Assembly: GCA_026994095.1 (NCBI GenBank)
Contig: JALWRU010000433.1
Location: forward strand, 1-12,229
DNA: 12,229 nucleotides
Origin: Nitrospira sp.
Lineage (GTDB): Bacteria; Nitrospirota; JACRHL01
Reading direction: 5' to 3'
The position numbers and the translations under genes were made by a program. Shown here one piece after another: positions 1 to 6,298 of the stretch. Positions within the stretch are counted from its first letter, which is position 1. Each line of letters opens with the position of its first letter. The notes beneath the pieces are model-generated. The model saw nothing but the letters and a program-made list of their open reading frames with translations. It did no database searches and was not told the DNA's origin.

Positions 1-2
1 GG

Positions 3-1223
3 GTCAAGTCCCGCACCAAGCTGGCCGGGCAGTCGTCCAGCGCGCCGGAGCAGGTATTGAGCGAGCAGGAAACCGTAGTCAATTTTGTCTGGCCCGGTAA
101 CCCCTGTTCGCAGACCGTGGACCCTTCTACCGGGCTGTTACCCGCAGACTGTATGGAGATCCTGCGCACGGCCAGCGAGCAGCAAAGCACCTCGGTCGGC
201 AACTTCGGCAACCGCATCGTGCACTACCAGGTGCAAGGCCACGCCATGGTGGCTGCCGCCGGATATCTGTATGTGGTGGGTGGGGTCGACGGGCAGGTGG
301 ATGTCTGCGTGGGGCTGTCTCAGGGGCAGAACTGCCAGGTCTTTACCAAATTCTCGGATCGCACCCTGATCGGGCAGGTGGACTCCCTCACCGGCGGGGT
401 CACCTGGTCGGAAAGTCCGTTCCGCATCCCTAAGACCGCTGGCCTTAAAACCCCCTCCGGGGCCGATGCAGAAGACAAGGGCGGGCGCTTCAAACCGGCG
501 CTGGCGGTCTATCAAAATCGCTGGGTCTACCTGCTGGGTGGCTGGAACGAGGTCAAACCGATCGGTAGCAACCTGGACCCCATCGGCATCAACCGGGATG
601 AAATCTATCGGGCCGAGATCGCCACCAACGGCAGCCTGAGCGACTGGGTGCTGGTGGGCCATCTGCCGGTGCCCACCAACAAACACGCGGCCGCCATCGT
701 TGGCGATACGCTGGTGATCTCCGGCGGAGCGCTGGGGCAGAACAACACGTCAGCAGAACAGGTAACCGACAAGGTCTATCTGGCCGAACTGGATCCGCTC
801 ACCGGCCGTTTTTCCAACCCGGCGGGTGGTGTGCTGGGGCCTAACGAAGTGATTCCCTGGCGAGAGGGAACCCCGTTGCCGATCCCGCTGGAGTATCACT
901 CCATGACCGTGGTCCCCGGTGATCGACGGTTAGTGGTGGCTGGCGGAGACAACCTGATTTCTTCCAGCGCAGCGGTGTTTGTCAGCACGATCAATACCGC
1001 AGGTGACCACGGTATCTGGAGTCTGTTCAAGGACCTGCCACATCTTGCTGCCGGTTCATCCGGGGTGACCGCCCATGCGGCCACCGGAGTCAGTTCGGTA
1101 GAAGGGCAGGCGGTGGCGCGGGTGTATGTGTCGGGCGGGGGTGGGCTGGCGTCTGGTTCCAACTTCAACCTGACCCGCCGGTCGGAGACCTACTACATCG
1201 ACCTGCCCCCGGTGCTGCCCTAA
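3..1223 (+). CDS. Kelch-type beta-propeller protein, 5' end outside window
   Basis: This is a probable secreted or surface beta-propeller protein with no assigned reaction. Repeated blocks of a hydrophobic strand followed by a glycine pair are visible: YLYVVGG, WVYLLGG, DTLVISGG, RRLVVAGG and RVYVSGG. They are spaced about 60-110 residues apart, and several are followed by a conserved Trp or Tyr strand (for example SDWVLVG and HGIWSLF). This is the kelch/galactose-oxidase-like propeller pattern. A TTG at 57 could act as a start, but the frame is open without a stop back to position 3 and there is no convincing ribosome site before 57, so I treat the gene as 5'-truncated by the window edge. 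A signal peptide would lie outside. The stop at 1221-1223 is 16 nt before the deacetylase gene on the same strand, so co-transcription is likely. Two cysteines (in GNPCSQ and PADCM) near the visible N-terminus could form a disulfide. The fold call is fairly sure; the function is unknown. Confidence 0.75.
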   Translation, partial: VKSRTKLAGQSSSAPEQVLSEQETVVNFVWPGNPCSQTVDPSTGLLPADCMEILRTASEQQSTSVGNFGNRIVHYQVQGHAMVAAAGYLYVVGGVDGQVDVCVGLSQGQNCQVFTKFSDRTLIGQVDSLTGGVTWSESPFRIPKTAGLKTPSGADAEDKGGRFKPALAVYQNRWVYLLGGWNEVKPIGSNLDPIGINRDEIYRAEIATNGSLSDWVLVGHLPVPTNKHAAAIVGDTLVISGGALGQNNTSAEQVTDKVYLAELDPLTGRFSNPAGGVLGPNEVIPWREGTPLPIPLEYHSMTVVPGDRRLVVAGGDNLISSSAAVFVSTINTAGDHGIWSLFKDLPHLAAGSSGVTAHAATGVSSVEGQAVARVYVSGGGGLASGSNFNLTRRSETYYIDLPPVLP

Positions 1224-1239
1224 GGGCCGGGGTTCGGCC

Positions 1240-2217
1240 ATGACGACCACCGGGCTGGTCTACCATTCGGCCTATCTGAACCACGATACCGGTACCTACC
1301 ACCCGGAGTGTCCGACCCGCTTGCGGTCGGTCCTGTCCGGGCTGGACCGCAGTGGTCTCAGGGCCGAGTTGACCGCCATCTCTCCGGCCGAGGTGGCCCC
1401 TGTCTGGCTGGAAAAGGTCCACACCCCACGCCATCTGTCACAGGTACAACGGGCCGTCCTGATGGCCGACCTGTCTCCGGTGCATCTGGATCAGGACACC
1501 CCGGTCTCTGGCGGTAGCGGCGAGGCGGCCAGCCGTGCGGCGGGTGGTGTGATCGCTGCGCTGGATCGGGTGGCCGACGGGCGGGTCGATAACGCGTTCT
1601 GTCTGGTGCGCCCACCCGGTCATCACGCCGAACCGGACCGGGTGATGGGTTTTTGCCTCTACAACAGTGTGGCGGTGGCGGCCCGTTACGCCCAACAGGC
1701 GCTGGGTCTGCACAAGGTCTTGATTATCGATTGGGATGTGCACCACGGCAACGGCACCCAGGCGGCGTTCTGGAACGATCCCGGTGTGTTCTATTGCTCT
1801 ACCCACCAGTACCCTCACTACCCCGGTAGTGGCGCAGCCGATGACATCGGTGAAGGGGACGGGCTGGGGACGACCCTCAATCTGCCACTGGCCGCAGGTG
1901 CGGGCGACCGGGAGATGCTGGACGCGCTGGAGCGCCAGTTGTTACCGGCAGCAGCGGCCTTTGGGCCGGATGTGATTTTGATTTCTGCCGGGTTTGATGC
2001 CCATCAGGCCGACCCGCTGGCGCACCTGTGTGTGACCACCGACGGTTTTGCCCGTTTAACCGAGCTGGCGCTGGATCTGGCCCAACGGCTGTGTGGTGGG
2101 CGGCTGGTGTCGGTGTTGGAAGGGGGCTACGATCTGGACGCGCTGGCCGACAGCGTACATGCCCATCTGGCGGTATTGTCAGGTCATTCCGCCAGCGGAA
2201 TGACCGGGGTGCATTAG
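1240..2217 (+). CDS. Histone-deacetylase-family zinc amidohydrolase
   Basis: The 325-residue protein is a class II HDAC / acetylpolyamine-amidohydrolase-type enzyme. This family removes acetyl groups from lysines, polyamines or small amides in the cytoplasm, using one Zn ion. The motifs are in order and intact. RPPGHHA at 124-130 carries the paired catalytic histidines H128 and H129. GFCLYNSVAVAA follows. DWDVHHGNGTQ at 164-174 carries metal ligands D166 and H168. SAGFDAHQADPL carries metal ligand D253. LEGGYDL carries Y297, the usual transition-state tyrosine. The N-terminal HPECPTRL block is also typical. The length is at the lower end of the family and there are no extra domains. The ATG at 1240 starts the family-like N-terminus; the ribosome site before it is weak, which fits translational coupling to the kelch gene upstream. 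The stop overlaps the PilZ stop on the other strand by 4 nt. The natural substrate cannot be deduced; acetoin-utilisation (AcuC-like) and polyamine roles are alternatives. Confidence 0.93.
   Translation: MTTTGLVYHSAYLNHDTGTYHPECPTRLRSVLSGLDRSGLRAELTAISPAEVAPVWLEKVHTPRHLSQVQRAVLMADLSPVHLDQDTPVSGGSGEAASRAAGGVIAALDRVADGRVDNAFCLVRPPGHHAEPDRVMGFCLYNSVAVAARYAQQALGLHKVLIIDWDVHHGNGTQAAFWNDPGVFYCSTHQYPHYPGSGAADDIGEGDGLGTTLNLPLAAGAGDREMLDALERQLLPAAAAFGPDVILISAGFDAHQADPLAHLCVTTDGFARLTELALDLAQRLCGGRLVSVLEGGYDLDALADSVHAHLAVLSGHSASGMTGVH
2182..2205. terminator. Perfect 10-bp hairpin at convergent gene ends
   Basis: GGTCATTCCG and CGGAATGACC form a perfect 10-bp stem around the loop CCAG. It lies inside the last codons of the deacetylase gene, 9 nt before the overlapping stop codons, and just downstream of the PilZ stop on the minus strand. 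There is no T-tract on either side, so it may be a factor-assisted or bidirectional end structure or a 3'-end stabiliser rather than a textbook intrinsic terminator. Confidence 0.5.
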
Positions 2218-2567
2218 GCTGGCGGCATGGCGAGCTGTTTTTCGCGCTCGTCGATAAAGCTGGCCAGCTCTGGATGGGTCGACTCATCCATCAGGTCAAA
2301 GCGCACGCCCACCAGAAACACCCCCACATGGGGATTGGAGCGAATGATCGCACCGCAGACACTCTCGGTATGCAGTTCGCTGTGGTGGTTAAAGGTCAGG
2401 TGTACCGTCACCCGCTGCCCCAACTCCATCGGTTTGTGGCAGTACAGCCCCACACCGTTGCGGCTGACGTTCATGACGTAGGCCTCCTGATGGGTGCCGC
2501 TGTCTTCCACTTCCAGATCCGCCAGACTGGTGATCGAAAAGCGTTCGTGTTGTCGTCGGTCCTGCAT
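2214..2567 (-). CDS. PilZ domain protein (c-di-GMP receptor)
   Basis: This is a small stand-alone PilZ protein of 117 residues. The family binds cyclic di-GMP and passes the signal to motility, secretion or polysaccharide machinery. Both binding motifs are present: R5-QHE-R9 in the N-terminal RRQHERF segment (RxxxR), and NVSRNG at 33-38, matching (D/N)xSxxG. A barrel of alternating beta strands follows (VTVHLTF, GVFLVGVRF), then a short helix (ELASFIDEREKQ). The frame is open further upstream to 2684, but the ATG at 2567 is preceded by AAAAAGG at a usual distance and starts just before the binding motif, so I choose it. The last four bases overlap the deacetylase stop in the opposite direction. 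A flagellar-sigma-like promoter may lie about 100 nt upstream. The output partner is unknown and no motility gene is in view. The domain call is secure. Confidence 0.9.
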   Translation of the reverse strand: MQDRRQHERFSITSLADLEVEDSGTHQEAYVMNVSRNGVGLYCHKPMELGQRVTVHLTFNHHSELHTESVCGAIIRSNPHVGVFLVGVRFDLMDESTHPELASFIDEREKQLAMPPA

Positions 2568-2664
2568 GGTATGACCTTTTTGCATCTTCGCCGACCTGTG
2601 GCCGGGCTGGGATCTTAAGACAGGTGCCCCTGTACGCGTGAGACAGAGACGTAAACTGCACTCT
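2568..2664 (-). other. PilZ 5' leader region
   Basis: This non-coding stretch precedes the PilZ ATG on the minus strand. It holds the small inverted repeat ACAGG-TGCC-CCTGT (2620-2633) and the ribosome site AAAAAGG next to the start. The repeat could be a weak operator or a leader hairpin. A reading frame continues through here from 2684, but its composition is not PilZ-like. Confidence 0.35.
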
Positions 2665-2692
2665 TTTTCGGTACATCTGGTCATTCCCTTTA
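2665..2692 (-). promoter_or_regulatory. Possible sigma28 (FliA)-like promoter for the PilZ gene
   Basis: Read on the minus strand, TAAAG (2692-2688) is followed by 16 nt and CCGAAAA (2671-2665). The E. coli FliA consensus has TAAAG and CCGATAA 15 nt apart, so the half-sites match well but the spacing is one longer. The site sits between the upstream terminator and the PilZ start, about 100 nt from the ATG. PilZ proteins of the YcgR type are FliA-controlled in enterics. This is tentative. Confidence 0.25.
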
Positions 2693-2694
2693 GT

Positions 2695-2719
2695 AAAAAA
2701 AGAGCGCTTCATCCACTCT
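2695..2719 (-). terminator. Intrinsic terminator after the lipoyl enzyme gene
   Basis: On the minus strand AGAGTG, a 7-nt loop, and CGCTCT form a 6-bp stem with one G-U pair, directly followed by a run of seven T. It begins 20 nt after the stop codon at 2739 and separates the lipoyl enzyme gene from the PilZ gene. Confidence 0.75.
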
Positions 2720-2738
2720 GTGCGGCCAGGGCAGGGGG

Positions 2739-3458
2739 CTACGCCTGAGCCGGATGGAGGGTCACCGCAAAATGGGCGGCCACCTCGGTGCAGACCGCTG
2801 CGGCCACCTGCGGCCAGTCCAGTTCGGGCCGAAAATGACACAACCCCACCACCGGCCCCGGCGTCAGTGTGTGGGGCAGCCCTTCAGGCAGGCGCGGTGT
2901 GGCCAGCGGCATACTGGCCTGCGCCAGCAGACCGTCCCGCCCCTGATAAATGGCCAGCGCCACCAGCTTGTGACCGTCCCACATGGGCTCCAGTCGGGAG
3001 GGGGCGTCAAAACAGCCAAACCGGGTGGGGGGCAGGTCGCGCTCCGGTGCTGCTGAACGATGAGCGGGCAGTAACGACGCCACTGCAGCGGTCAACGGGC
3101 CGATCAGGGTGGTGTAGGTGGTGGCCACACGGCTGCTGATGAGCCGGTGCCCTGCGGGCAGGCTGATGCTGATCGTCAGCTCCCGGTCGTGGTACACCGC
3201 CCGCCCGCCGGTGAGCCGCTGGCAGGTGGGCAGGGGCAACGCCTCAGGCGACTGCAAGCGGCCCAGTGTTACCGCCGGGGAGTGCCAGTCATACAGCCGT
3301 AGGGTGGGCGGGCGCTGGCCCCGGCAGACCGCTTGCCACAGGGCCGTATCCAGGGCCATCTGCCCGGCCACGGCAGGCAGGCTGTGACAGACCAGATGCC
3401 ACCGCTCCGGGGCAGCATTTTGAAGGGGTGTGCAGGGTCGGGCCGGGGTCAGATTCAT
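2739..3458 (-). CDS. LipM/LplA-family octanoyltransferase or lipoate-protein ligase
   Basis: This cytoplasmic enzyme of the biotin/lipoate ligase fold transfers octanoate or lipoate to the lysine of lipoyl domains (GcvH or 2-oxoacid dehydrogenase E2). Visible blocks are QMALDTAL (33-40), LRLYDWHSPAVTLGR (53-67), the hallmark RLTGGRAVYHD (81-91), FGCFDAPS with Cys149, and DGHKLVALAIYQGRDG with Lys164. The Cys in a CFxxPS context matches the catalytic cysteine region of LipM octanoyltransferases. The lysine is the conserved ligand-contacting residue of the wider family. That favours a LipM-like transferase over an ATP-using LplA, but this is inference. The ATG at 3458 gives 239 residues and places the domain shortly after the start. 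Longer starts (up to 3569) would run into the divergent membrane gene and its likely promoter, so I reject them. No clear ribosome site precedes 3458, so the exact start is uncertain; another ATG lies at 3518. An intrinsic terminator follows the gene. Confidence 0.85.
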   Translation of the reverse strand: MNLTPARPCTPLQNAAPERWHLVCHSLPAVAGQMALDTALWQAVCRGQRPPTLRLYDWHSPAVTLGRLQSPEALPLPTCQRLTGGRAVYHDRELTISISLPAGHRLISSRVATTYTTLIGPLTAAVASLLPAHRSAAPERDLPPTRFGCFDAPSRLEPMWDGHKLVALAIYQGRDGLLAQASMPLATPRLPEGLPHTLTPGPVVGLCHFRPELDWPQVAAAVCTEVAAHFAVTLHPAQA

Positions 3459-3478
3459 GGTGATCCGGAGAGGAGGCT

Positions 3479-3507
3479 TTGCGGAGGCTGTCGGATTGTA
3501 GGATAAT
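3479..3507 (+). promoter_or_regulatory. Possible sigma70 promoter for the membrane-gene cluster
   Basis: TTGCGG (3479-3484), a 17-nt spacer and GATAAT (3502-3507) lie about 55 nt before the first gene of the cluster. The -10 matches 5 of 6 consensus bases and the -35 only 3 of 6. A ribosome site (AGGGAGG at 3543-3549, and TAGGA at 3550-3554) follows before the ATG at 3563. Confidence 0.4.
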
Positions 3508-3562
3508 ACCTGCTTCATCAAAACCGGGGCGGTATCCCGCTTAGGGAGGTAGGATTGACAAC

Positions 3563-4129
3563 ATGACAACGGCGGAGCTGGTTACGCTTACGACGCTTAC
3601 CATGGTTCGCTGGTTTCACCTGATTGGTGCAGCGGTACTGATCGGCCTGATGGTTTACCACGCCTTGATTCTCGGTTTTCGGGTCAACAAGGTGTCGGGG
3701 CCGGTGTCCCCTTTACTCAAAAAGATGAGCCGCTTTTTCGGGCCGGTCTACTGGGCGGCCATCGTGTTGCTGGTGGCCACCGGCGGTTTCACCATCGTCG
3801 ACCGGCTCAGTTCGTTGGAGGGCCGGGCGCTGCCGTTTGAGAACGCCTACGAGTTCTTCTGGGGGATGAAGATCCTGCTGGTGCTGGTGGTGATTGGCAA
3901 CTCGATCTTTGTGAACCGTCTGCTCGGCAGGGTGGCTGCCCACAGCCGTTATCAAGCGTTGGAAGACAAGGGTGACACCCCGTCCCCACCGGGCAACGTC
4001 TTTCGTATGCGCGCCACCGTGGCCAGCCTGCGGGTGTTCAATCTGGTGATTGGTATCATGATTTTGATGATGGCGGCGCTACTGCAAAATACCTTTACCC
4101 TGATTGTGCTGCGCATGGAGTCCTATTAG
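3563..4129 (+). CDS. CopD-like four-helix membrane protein
   Basis: This is an inner-membrane protein of 188 residues with about four hydrophobic helices, near residues 14-36, 62-79, 99-119 and 155-180. The first helix has WFHLIGAAVLIGLMVYH, with His19 and His33 at its ends, and the third begins GMKILLVLVV. This pattern resembles CopD-type / DUF2269-like integral proteins, some linked to copper import and others to heme or electron-transfer contexts. The helix-embedded histidines could bind heme or metal, but no direct evidence shows which. The start has a good ribosome site. The next gene begins on the base after its stop codon, so it is the head of an operon with the DUF420-like gene further down. 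The basic loop between helices 3 and 4 is probably cytoplasmic. The family match is from pattern only, and the function is unproven. Confidence 0.65.
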   Translation: MTTAELVTLTTLTMVRWFHLIGAAVLIGLMVYHALILGFRVNKVSGPVSPLLKKMSRFFGPVYWAAIVLLVATGGFTIVDRLSSLEGRALPFENAYEFFWGMKILLVLVVIGNSIFVNRLLGRVAAHSRYQALEDKGDTPSPPGNVFRMRATVASLRVFNLVIGIMILMMAALLQNTFTLIVLRMESY

Positions 4130-4702
4130 ATGAGCACCAGTAACGGCCCGGACAATTCGGACACCACGGAGGCGGTATCGGCCTCGGAGGCCCCAATGAC
4201 TGCACGGGCACCAGAGCCTACGGTGGATGAAGCCGCCCCTGAAGTGGCCGCCTCCAAAGACAAAAACCGCCGCCAGTGGGACCTGCAGGTGGACCACAAG
4301 GGGGCGCAGATCAACACCGCGCTCTATTTGATCTATACGGTGGTCTGCCTGCTGCTGGCGATCAAGGCTGAGGCGGCCAGTCTGTGGTTCTATGTGTTTT
4401 ATTTCTTGACGTTTTTAGCCATTTTTCAGGGCGGAACCATCGTCCTTCGGCACTGTTTTCACAAGACCCCAAAGGCCACCGTGGCGCTGGAGTTGATCGG
4501 TAAAAAGGCCGTTCACATGCACCTCAAAAACGGCTCCACCATCGAGTTGTCGCGGGACATCGACTACACCCGTAAAAAGGGCAGCCTGATCCTGTCAGGC
4601 AAGACCCACGACAACCAGTCCTACTCGGAGGTGATCCGTCAGGGTGCGTTGCCGGAGGGGGAACTGGATCGACTGGTACAGGCCCTGAAGCGGTTCCGAT
4701 AG
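4130..4702 (+). CDS. Unrecognised two-helix membrane protein with soluble C-terminal domain
   Basis: I do not recognise this protein. It has 190 residues in three parts. Residues 1-48 are acidic, Ser/Ala/Pro-rich and almost certainly disordered. Residues 62-79 and 84-103 form two closely spaced hydrophobic helices with an aromatic-rich second helix (LWFYVFYFLTFLAIF). Residues 115-190 form a small alternating-strand domain (VALELIGKKAVHMHLKNG, then SLILSGK) ending in a basic helix. The last part has the look of a bacterial PH-like domain, which is inference from strand pattern only. The ATG follows directly on the TAG of the CopD-like gene with no gap, so translation is probably coupled. The DUF420-like gene begins 9 nt after its stop. 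The tight placement suggests a shared complex. Confidence 0.8.
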   Translation: MSTSNGPDNSDTTEAVSASEAPMTARAPEPTVDEAAPEVAASKDKNRRQWDLQVDHKGAQINTALYLIYTVVCLLLAIKAEAASLWFYVFYFLTFLAIFQGGTIVLRHCFHKTPKATVALELIGKKAVHMHLKNGSTIELSRDIDYTRKKGSLILSGKTHDNQSYSEVIRQGALPEGELDRLVQALKRFR

Positions 4703-4711
4703 GAGCAGAAC

Positions 4712-5317
4712 ATGGACGGATTTTTAGGCACTAAAGCGGACTTCTGGTGGGACGTGACCCTCACCAGTGAGACCATCGTTGTGATCGCCTTTGTGATCGG
4801 CTACCGGTTGGCCAAGGCCAAAAAAGGGGTGCAACATCAAAAAGCCATGCTGTTTGCCACCGTGCTGGTGACCGGCTGGCTGGCCATGTATTTCGCCCAG
4901 CAGTACATCGCCGGGATCAGCGGTTTTGACGGCCCGGAAGGGGTCAAGCTGTTCGTCTACTACCCCACCATCATCTTCCACTCGCTGGTCTCTACCCTGG
5001 CGATTGTGCTGTCGTTTACGCAGATCTATGGCGGTTATAAACACTCGCAGCTGGAGGGGGGGGAGCGTACCCTGCAAGGCAAGGGGGGGCGTCGCCATCG
5101 CCGTCTGGGCATGGTGGCGCTGCTCTGTTATCTGGCCAGCGTGATTACCGCCTACATGATCTACATCATGCTGTTCGTGATCTACGCCCCTTTACGGGTG
5201 CCCGAGTATGGCGCCATGGAGTCGGTGGGTATCCTCACCGCCATTATTGCCACTGTTGCCGGGGTGCTGGCAGTGGGTGGGGCGGTGATCTCCAAACGGG
5301 CGCGGGTGGCGGCCTGA
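4712..5317 (+). CDS. DUF420 / CtaM-like multi-helix membrane protein
   Basis: This inner-membrane protein of 201 residues has about five helices, near 20-33, 46-66, 83-105, 133-158 and 170-193. Family-like landmarks are HQKAML (His42) before helix 2, YYPTIIFHSLVS (His90) in helix 3, and RRHRRLGMVALLCYLASVITAYMIY (His129 opening helix 4). These match the DUF420 pattern of conserved membrane-edge histidines. In Firmicutes the DUF420 protein CtaM/YozB is needed for maturation of a-type heme-copper oxidases, so a role in respiratory enzyme or heme handling is a fair inference. No oxidase subunit is in this window to confirm it. The start is supported by AGGAG a few bases before the ATG. It sits in the operon starting at 3563. 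An alternative is a membrane protein of unrelated function with similar topology. Confidence 0.72.
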   Translation: MDGFLGTKADFWWDVTLTSETIVVIAFVIGYRLAKAKKGVQHQKAMLFATVLVTGWLAMYFAQQYIAGISGFDGPEGVKLFVYYPTIIFHSLVSTLAIVLSFTQIYGGYKHSQLEGGERTLQGKGGRRHRRLGMVALLCYLASVITAYMIYIMLFVIYAPLRVPEYGAMESVGILTAIIATVAGVLAVGGAVISKRARVAA

Positions 5318-5388
5318 GCACTTTACTTCCCGGTGGCACGCCTGACGGGACCGATGGCCAGCTACCGCCGGGACGGCTGGGGCGACTG

Positions 5389-5691
5389 GTGGTCCGCATG
5401 GTCGCAAATGCCCGCAATCATCCGTACCTGACCGCGCTGTTCGGTTTCTGGTGTTTTGGCTACACCATGATGGTGCCCCAGTTGCTGGGGGCCGGGTATC
5501 TGCCCTATTTAAGCGAGCGCATGGGGGGCGCACCGGAGACCCTTATTGTGGCCTTTGGCGGGCTGCTGCTGATGGTGGTGCTGTTCGCCTTCGTCGTGCC
5601 CTGGGGGCTGTGGATGCTGGTCTGCGGCGCACTCACTCCGCCGGAGGGTGACGAGGATGAGGATGATTCAACCGAAGGTGACCGCCGGTAA
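5389..5691 (+). CDS. Small two-helix membrane protein with acidic tail
   Basis: I do not recognise this protein. It has 100 residues from the GTG at 5389; the ATG at 5398 would shorten it by three. It has two hydrophobic segments (about 14-34, with FGFWCFGYTMMV, and 51-82, ending in VVPWGLWMLVCG). A strongly acidic C-terminus follows (EGDEDEDDSTEGDRR), probably facing the cytoplasm or binding a cation or basic partner. The ribosome site is weak. The frame is open back into the end of the DUF420-like gene but offers no standard start there. The gap to that gene is 71 nt on the same strand. It looks like an accessory subunit of the preceding membrane cluster, by position only. The reading frame is probably real because the helix and tail composition is protein-like and no other frame competes. 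Confidence 0.65.
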   Translation: MVRMVANARNHPYLTALFGFWCFGYTMMVPQLLGAGYLPYLSERMGGAPETLIVAFGGLLLMVVLFAFVVPWGLWMLVCGALTPPEGDEDEDDSTEGDRR

Positions 5692-5772
5692 ATCGGGTGG
5701 CACCTCACTGATAATCCCCCTCCAAGCAATCCCCAAAAAACACCCTAACGCCCCCTTCTCAAGGACTGTTCC

Positions 5773-6183
5773 ATGACACGTATCTTGTTACTACTGGTTG
5801 CCAGCCTGTGCCTGGCAACCACTGTCCACGCTGGTGAGATGACCATGAAGCAGGTGATGCAGCAACTCCACACCGACTTTACCCGGTTGAACGACGCCAT
5901 CCTCATGGACGATATGCAGGCGGCCGCCGTGGCCGCCCACGGCATTGCCAACCACGCCCCGCCGGCCCTGTCCCGGCGTCAACAGATTAAGAAGGCGCTG
6001 GGGACAAGCATGGCCGACTTCAAGGCGGCAGACATGGTGGTGCACGGGCTGGCGGTGAAGATCGCAAAGGCCGCCACAGCAGGCGACCGGGATGCCGTCA
6101 TCCGCCACCAGAGCGCCATGCTGGGGGCTTGTAGTGGCTGCCACAACCGCTTTCGGGCGCAGGTGAGTGCGCTGTTTAAATAG
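5773..6183 (+). CDS. Secreted monoheme cytochrome, cytochrome c'-like (class II)
   Basis: This is a periplasmic electron carrier or ligand-binding cytochrome of 136 residues. Residues 1-20 form a signal peptide (basic start, then LLLLVASLCLA) with a likely cut after VHA. The mature part is predicted to be helical and ends with a single C-type heme site CSGCH (C120, C123, H124) followed by NRFR. A CXXCH near the C-terminus followed by xxFR is the signature of the cytochrome c'/c556 four-helix-bundle class. The N-terminal helix has MKQVMQQLHTDF, and a Met there (M23, M25 or M29) could be the sixth ligand as in c556-type members. I cannot tell whether the heme is five- or six-coordinate. AAGGA at 5761-5765 lies 7 nt before the ATG. 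It lies 81 nt after the small membrane gene on the same strand and may be its functional partner. The class call is fairly sure. Confidence 0.85.
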   Translation: MTRILLLLVASLCLATTVHAGEMTMKQVMQQLHTDFTRLNDAILMDDMQAAAVAAHGIANHAPPALSRRQQIKKALGTSMADFKAADMVVHGLAVKIAKAATAGDRDAVIRHQSAMLGACSGCHNRFRAQVSALFK

Positions 6184-6195
6184 GGTCAAAATGTT

Positions 6196-6223
6196 ACCCC
6201 TGAACGGTTGCGTTCATCGGGGT
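6196..6223. other. Bulged hairpin after the cytochrome gene
   Basis: ACCCC-TGAACG, loop GTTG, then CGTTCA-(TC bulge)-GGGGT form an 11-bp stem 13 nt after the cytochrome stop. It has no T-tract on the plus strand, so it is not a canonical intrinsic terminator. It could be a factor-dependent end or an mRNA 3' stabiliser. Confidence 0.45.
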
Positions 6224-6298
6224 GCATCGCACATACTCCCGTGCGGTCGTGTGGCTGCCGCAGGGGAGGCCGCTTATCGACCGCCGGACAGTGTGATC

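Noticed and set aside
138..686. Minus-strand frame opposite the kelch gene
   Set aside because: It has shadow composition, lies entirely within a gene with repeated propeller motifs, and lacks a ribosome site.
2568..2684. Longer N-terminus of the PilZ protein, starting at 2684
   Set aside because: The ATG at 2567 has a good ribosome site and begins just before the RxxxR motif. The extra stretch contains the suspected promoter and leader.
3459..3569. Longer N-terminus of the lipoyl enzyme, starting at 3569
   Set aside because: It would overlap the start and ribosome site of the divergent CopD-like gene, and the extra residues do not look like part of the enzyme.
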